A DNA stretch of 64,000 bases, from NCBI RefSeq assembly GCF_900964775.1, contig NC_041806.1, positions 19,560,297-19,624,296 of the forward strand, written 5' to 3'. A program made the translations under genes and the position numbers. Shown piece by piece: positions 47,401-64,000 of this stretch (position 1 is its first letter; every line of letters starts with the position of its first letter). The notes under the pieces are model-generated. The model saw only the letters and a list, made by a program, of their open reading frames with translations. It made no database searches and was not told the DNA's origin. Source of the stretch: Scleropages formosus. Its lineage: Eukaryota > Chordata > Actinopteri > Osteoglossiformes > Osteoglossidae.

Positions 47401-50103
47401 CAAATCAATGTAAATGTCTCTCGGTTGCGATATTATATTTACCTTAATCGAGGGCTGTGATGGCTCGAGCCTGTCCGTGTGACGTGAAGTATGAAACAGT
47501 ATTTGGTTTTCGGAGTGAAAGACGGTAGGTAGTGGATAAGATACCAGTTATGGAAGTGAAATGATCACCTAATAGGGGAAAAAAATGCAGGTGTAAAATT
47601 ATGTTGTATAAAAAAGGGTATCTTCATAGGCACTTATAGTAGTTTTTCATTGTATGGGACCCCCATTATATATACGGTGTGGTGGCGCAGTGGGTTGGAC
47701 CACGGTCCTGCTCTCCGGTGGGTCTGGGGTTCAAGTCCCGCTTGGGGTGCCTTGCGATGGACTGGCGTCCCGTCCTGGGTGTGTCCCCTCCCCCTCCGGC
47801 CTTACGCCCCGTGTTGCCGGGTAGGCTCCGGTTCCCCGCAACCCCGTATGGGACAAGCAGTTCAGAAGGTGTGTGTGTGTGTGGGACCCCCATTATATGA
47901 GGGCTGAGGGTCCTTCTGGTTGTAGCTCCCAACATAACAAAACGACCTTCCTTTCGATTGTTACGTTTGGCTTTTTTCGTGCTCCGGCACTTTCACGTCG
48001 AGAGCTGAACAATGCGAATAATTAGCGTTTTGTTATTACAGTGCAGTGCGCACGGGGCGTGTTTAACGCGGGGCACAGAAAAGACGAAGCAGGAAACGAT
48101 GCTGCCGACGCCAGTCTCCGGAGTGGCACGAAGGTCGCGTTGCGGCCCCGATTAAACCGAGCGGATCGCGACGCGGGAATACGGACGCGTCCCGTTTCGC
48201 CGCAGCCATTCGCACAGGCGCAGCAGTTGCTTACGGCGTGAAACGGGTGCGGAATTCGTGGTGCTTTTCAGGACGCTCTGGACCGAATGGAACCTTTGTG
48301 CTGCGTGGGAGGGTCCTGCTGCGTGCTGTTCGCCGTGTCCGCATTGCACCGTAAAGTTAGGCGGTTATTAATGGCGTCGTGTGATGGGCTTTAGAGGGAC
48401 ACTCGAAGTATTAGGCCGCAGTACATATACGGTAGGTTGTCTGCGTAACAGAGCTGAGGGGAGCTGTGTGTCGTGTGTGTTGGAGTGAAGGTCACACTGA
48501 TGCGGTGGGTGGGTGCATGTGTGTGTTTCCCTTCTAGACCTCGGGATGTCCCCACACCTGACGGCCATGCTAGCCGGCGGGGGTCATCTCCTTGGACGTG
48601 GGAGCAGCACGGGGGACACAGGCTTCAGCTTCTCTCAGGACTCAGGTAGGTTTGGCGGATTCCCCCCCCCACGCGGTCACATTTGGTCAAACGGCTGCAG
48701 CCCACCTGTCTCGACCCGGTGCGCTAAAGCTGCATCGCGTGCGTGGATGTTGAGCAAGACATCGTTTGGGCCGTCACCGGGTGGCCTTAGAGAGGTCTTA
48801 GCGCTGTTCCCGTTTCGCCCCCCAGGTACGGACATCCTGTTGCTGGACAACTTCTCCTCGGACTGCTCCTCGGTCGGGCAGCACGCAGCCCAGTCCGGCA
48901 GGAGGAGGAGCTCGGTGACCTTTGAGGACCAGCTGGAGGTGCATTCCAAAGGTATGTCCATCGGGCGCCGCGGACCCCACCTCCTTCGGGGCCGACAATG
49001 GCCGTCTGTCCGGGGCTTGAGGGGGCTCCCGCTGGTCCCGCTGACAGCTGCGTGTTTTAATTCGGGGCGAAGCCAAGGAATCTGCTCTTTTCGCTCACTT
49101 GCTGTGTGTTGCTCAGCTGTGCTACTGTTTCTTCTCATGTTACAAATTTTCGAAGATACAAACTTTTTTTTTTTTTCTTTTCTTATTTCAAGGTTCAACC
49201 CATATATCTGCAAACAGCAGTCAGTTGGCAGTAAAATAGAGTGAGAAAGTGGGGCTTCATTAATTCAATGTGCTTCCATGGTGTCTGGTGTTCCTGACTG
49301 TTGGTGATCGATAACATGAGGAACGCTGCACTTATTTATGAGATGAATGAGCTGACTGTCACCGCCGAATGGGTTTTATTCCGTTTACAGTCTTTTTAAC
49401 GTTGTTTCAAGTCGGTAGACGGTAACGAAATGAGTTCCGTGACAGATTGGTGTCCGGTCAATGTCTCGCACGCTGTGTTTGCAGGAACTCGGCAGCCCCG
49501 TAGAGGACGGGTGGTTAACGAAACTGGCATAAACAAGCCTTACGATGAATTTTTCGTTAATTGCACCTTTATCTGAGGTTTTACGGAACCTAACCTGTAG
49601 GATATCTGTATTAAGTTATTTCTTTGTAGTAGAGAGATTTCTATACAAATCGAATTACGATCAGACTTGCAGACCCACGTTTTTGAGAACTCAGAATATT
49701 TTTAATATTTTGAACTCTTTATAGGGAGTAACCCATTAGGCAATAGAACACAATATGGCATTCTACAGTTATTATTAATTCTACAGTCAGAGGTGTGAGA
49801 ATTGTCGCTTTGCTCTTGTGCATTTCAGTGCACTGCAGCTCCTCCACCGTCCAGATCAAGGCCGAGATCCACAAATCCCTGGACAGCTACGCTTCCTGCC
49901 TGGCTCGGGCCATCGAGAGCGATGTTAAGCTGCAGCTCTTTGGGGGGGCCACAACGCTCCCCACTGCCATGCTGTTGGCGCGGGCCCCAACACGGGGCCC
50001 GCGCTACCCGGACGGCCAGAGGCTGAGACTGGAGAGCATCGATGAAGGAATCGTGAACGACGACAGGGATGCGGACGAGGAAATCGAAGAGATCTGCGTA
50101 TAG
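44423..50103 (+). CDS. gpr161: gpr161, ciliary orphan G-protein-coupled receptor, complete coding region
   Basis: Coding exons are 44423-44781, 46068-46786, 48538-48645, 48826-48951 and 49829-50103. Phases agree and give 528 aa (human 529). GPR161 is a class A receptor that raises cAMP in primary cilia and thereby represses Hedgehog signalling through PKA. TM1 ([20 protein letters not shown]), TM2-TM3 ([37 protein letters not shown]), the IDRYY version of the DRY box, TM6 ([19 protein letters not shown]) and TM7 ([20 protein letters not shown]) are all readable. The tail holds the PKA-type site [11 protein letters not shown] and the amphipathic segment [20 protein letters not shown], the counterpart of the RI-PKA anchoring helix of mammalian GPR161. 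It ends in an acidic EEIEEICV. Coding exons 1 and 2 are strikingly GC-rich compared with the introns. The start is the first ATG giving a normal-length, N-glycosylatable (NGS, NAS, NVT) N terminus. Teleosts can carry two gpr161 copies; which one this is was not determined. Confidence 0.97.
45003..45195 (-). mobile_element. SINE family A in gpr161 intron 1 (first copy)
   Basis: Minus-oriented copy: cacttagctgacacttttct tail complement, actggagcaaggtactc middle and ctacctgctgcccc head complement. Some internal loss. A tail-like plus fragment follows near 45225. Confidence 0.75.
45541..45762 (-). mobile_element. SINE family A in gpr161 intron 1 (second copy)
   Basis: A second minus-oriented copy about 350 bp further on. 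The middle (ctggagcaatttagagtaag) and head complement (ccactatgctaccag) are recognisable. It is followed by a ttttattttattt-type run. Confidence 0.75.
47196..47420 (+). mobile_element. SINE tail fragments (families A and B) in gpr161 intron 2
   Basis: A family A tail fragment at 47196-47240 (gtcgctttggagaaaagcat) is followed by the 3' half of a family B copy at 47257-47420 (gtgttccactgatgaatgga, ggtgaataaggtgtgtgggc, then the shared tail). Both are plus-oriented. Confidence 0.7.
47672..47881 (+). mobile_element. tRNA-derived SINE, family S, with exact 17-bp target-site duplication
   Basis: A box tggcgcagtgg at 47683-47693 and B box ggttcaagtcc at 47728-47738 sit in a tRNA-like head, followed by the family body and a (TG)n tail. 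The exact 17-bp repeat tgggacccccattatat flanks it at 47655-47671 and 47882-47898. It is the cleanest insertion in the window and probably young. It lies in gpr161 intron 2. Confidence 0.95.
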
Positions 50104-50960
50104 CTTCACGTAACTGCAGATACATCCGTGATGCTTTTAGCGCCTTCCATCCGCAGGTGGCGTAGGGTGCTACGAACATTGTGTAATGTTAAAGAAGGCA
50201 GAAGTGAGCTGTGGAGAATCTTGCTGTGATAGACCACAGTGTCATGCTGTTACCTGTCCGCCTGGACTGCTCCTTCCCACCTGTGGGAACAGACCACACC
50301 CAGAGGGGACGTGTCCTTTGGGATGTTAGCTACACCAGGACACCTGTGTGTATGGCAAATCAGGGCTCATCCTAATTCGCCCAATCCTCACTCAGTGATC
50401 ATGTCCAGGGTGAATGCTGGGTCCCCTAACTGTATCCTTCAAAGCATTTACCCCATTCTGACCTCTGGTGCAGCAAAAAGGATGCTGCATTGTGTTGTGG
50501 AGATAGTGATGGAGTACTACGCTACAGTAGTACCGCTTTTATACATATCACTGTAAAAAAAAAAAAGTGCCACTTTGTGGTGTGTAGAAGAGTGTGACCT
50601 GACTTCCTCTAGTGTACTACAGGGGAAACTTTTTTTTTTTTTACTTTCATAAAGGTTTAGTTTCTGTGGTACTGTGTGTTTAATTTGCAAGCTTTTAAAG
50701 GATGCGCTGTATTTTTTATGTTCACTAAATAGTTTGTTTGCAGATACTGTTGCTTCACTGTGTAAAAGCAGTTATGAGAGTGCTGGTTATGTATTAGATG
50801 CTCAATGTTTTCTGTTCACATGATGTCTGTTTTACTTCAGAATTTAATCTCGCATAGAAGGCCTTCATATTTACAATTTTAAGAAATACAGTCCATCCTT
50901 GCTGTTTTGGACTGTTTGGTGGAAGGTCTGAGACAGCCACTTACCAAAATAAATCATATT
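50104..50960 (+). other. gpr161: gpr161 3' untranslated region with poly(A) signal
   Basis: Non-coding sequence after the stop codon, with AATAAA at 50948-50953, giving a 3' UTR of about 0.86 kb. The signal assignment is by motif only. Confidence 0.5.
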
Positions 50961-52326
50961 GGTGCAGTTTTGATAAAGGCCTCTGAACCTATACTACAAT
51001 AGAGAAAAATTACTGTTTGCAATTATTGAGTATTTAAACAGTTAAGACACATTGATTTAAAATGGAGCTACAGAAAAGGCTGAGGTCAACTATAGTTGCA
51101 ACTTGTACCGACTCATGACAAATTTGATTTCAAACACTCTTTTCAATGTGTTTAGTGCATAAATAAGCCACCAATAGCTCTTTACAGCCACTGAATCACT
51201 TTGACTGGTAAATGCAGATACTTTTTTTCCCCCTCTATTTTTGGACAAAGAAATATTCATCTATATAAAAATGATTACACCTTTGGACTTGTCTGAATTA
51301 CTTTAGAGTGGGTGTAGGAACAGTTAAGTCAATCAGTTCAAGCGCCCATCTGCTAAATGAATAAATGGAAGATGGCCCCCCAAAGCAAATCCGGGAGCAC
51401 TTTACAAAGTAGAAGAAACTCCTCGAGTGGCCTAATCAAAGCTGACAAATCTCCTAGGAACCCAAGATTGTTGTACACTGTTGCTCTCCGCATAACCTGC
51501 AAGTGGAAGTAATTTTACAAGGAGAAGTGGGCAAACAACACATTATGCAAGTGTAGTAACTATTACAATATCCCACACAAGGCTAATTTGTGCAAACTGC
51601 ACAGCTACTAAATGTCTGAGGACTAAAGGGAATCAATACTCACTCAAGATGGATTTTCAATATAATGAAGAGATTATCATTGATCAAAATGTTAAGTATG
51701 TTGTTAAACATACCATAACCAATTGGATTTTTGTAAGACAGCAAAACAGGTCTGAATACTTTCCACATCACTACTGAAATGGTGATGGATGGCAAGTGCA
51801 TTTTGTAAGGACATCATACTGTATGTAGTTTTCAGTAAGGTTTTTAATATTCAGTTGATCTAGCTCAAAAATGTGCACAATCAACAGGTGCATAAATACA
51901 ATATATAAAGTTATGTCATTTTAAAAGCTATGTTGTCACAATGCTGCTGTGTCCTCTAGTTTTGGTAGCTGTTGATTCACTCAAAAATATGTAAAATGCT
52001 CATCAAAAGATTTGTTTTTGTGACATCCATGTTCGCACACATTAAACAGCTGGAAATCAGTGCTAAATGCTGCTGCAATATCCATACGCAGAGCCCACCC
52101 CACGTGTCAGTCTTACTAGGAAATGCTCACTAATGCCAAACCAAGAGTTTTAAAGAGAATGGTTTACTTAAAGCATAATTTCAACATTTTTTCCATAGGT
52201 TTACATGCATAACTGCCAAGTATACAAACACTTATTTATCCATTAGCTATATCAAGAAAACTCACACCTTACTGAGTATGAAGCTCAAACAATAGCTTTT
52301 GGAAAAGGAGAAAAAAAAAAAAAAAA

Positions 52327-52380
<54 letters not shown>

Positions 52381-52635
52381 CACTTTATATTCTCAAACAA
52401 CACTCATCCCTATTTTCTGACATTTTACTCTTGGGCTGCAGAGCTTGCATTCACACTTTGTCCCCGATGTTCACAAGGAAAAGTTAGTAGGAAAATTTGC
52501 TTAAAAAAAGCTAAAAATTGCACTAATGTTTAGATAAGGAAATAGTGTACGGTTTACTTGTACAAATTGTAAGTGTTCAAGTACTTTGTAGCAAAATTTA
52601 AAATAAAAAAAAAAAAAAAAAAGGATAACGGATGG
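50961..52635 (-). other. gpr161-dcaf6 convergent intergenic / dcaf6 3' UTR
   Basis: AT-rich sequence between the two facing 3' ends, most likely including the dcaf6 3' UTR (minus strand). No clear minus-strand AATAAA was settled on. A SINE-tail-like word (catctgctaaatgaataaat) lies near 51347. An A20 run and a long (TA)n run occupy 52311-52379. Confidence 0.45.
52311..52379. repeat. Poly(A) tract joined to (TA)n microsatellite
   Basis: Twenty A residues (52311-52330) are followed directly by about 24 TA units to 52379. This is a cruciform-prone simple repeat, probably in the dcaf6 3' UTR. Confidence 0.95.
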
Positions 52636-63976
<11,341 letters not shown>

Positions 63977-64000
63977 TCAGCTGCAGCACAGTGGGCTGCG

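Overview
The window is vertebrate nuclear DNA, almost certainly from a ray-finned fish. Genes have many small exons with GT-AG introns, and the intergenic DNA holds tRNA-derived SINEs, L2-like LINE pieces, hAT- and mariner-like MITEs and long microsatellites. One SINE family (copies at 1506-1721, 7166-7379 and 47672-47881) resembles, from memory, one common in bony-tongue fishes (Osteoglossomorpha, arowana type). That assignment was not checked.

Six host genes were recognised by reading exon translations against remembered vertebrate proteins, and splice phases were checked at every junction. In order: ccdc80 (+, 4380-15681, 7 coding exons, 892 aa); slc35a5 (-, 21790-17579, 6 exons, 432 aa); atg3 (+, 22818-29098, 12 exons, 314 aa, the human length); slc19a2 (+, 32178-39476, 6 exons, 499 aa); gpr161 (+, 44423-50103, 5 coding exons, 528 aa); and dcaf6 (-, 63934-52636, the last 12 exons found, 558 aa; the N-terminal part lies past the right edge). 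ccdc80 and slc35a5 are tail to tail, slc35a5 and atg3 share a divergent ~1 kb promoter region, and gpr161 and dcaf6 are tail to tail.

The genes do not form a pathway: an extracellular-matrix protein, a nucleotide-sugar-transporter-family protein, the E2-like enzyme of LC3 lipidation, a thiamine transporter, a ciliary GPCR that restrains Hedgehog signalling, and a CUL4-DDB1 substrate adaptor. The layout joins a block that in human lies at 3q13.2 (CCDC80-SLC35A5-ATG3) to one that in human lies at 1q24 (SLC19A2, GPR161, DCAF6). The junction lies between 29.1 and 32.2 kb.

No prokaryotic-style system, CRISPR array, endogenous retrovirus or Polinton was seen, and nothing looked like a wholly new system. 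The most unusual structures are a perfect 45-bp inverted repeat in the slc35a5/atg3 divergent promoter, a set of SINE families that exchange heads, central domains and tails, a SINE flanked by a ~40-bp direct repeat, and a diverged tandem duplication carrying inverted CCAAT boxes in the slc19a2 promoter.
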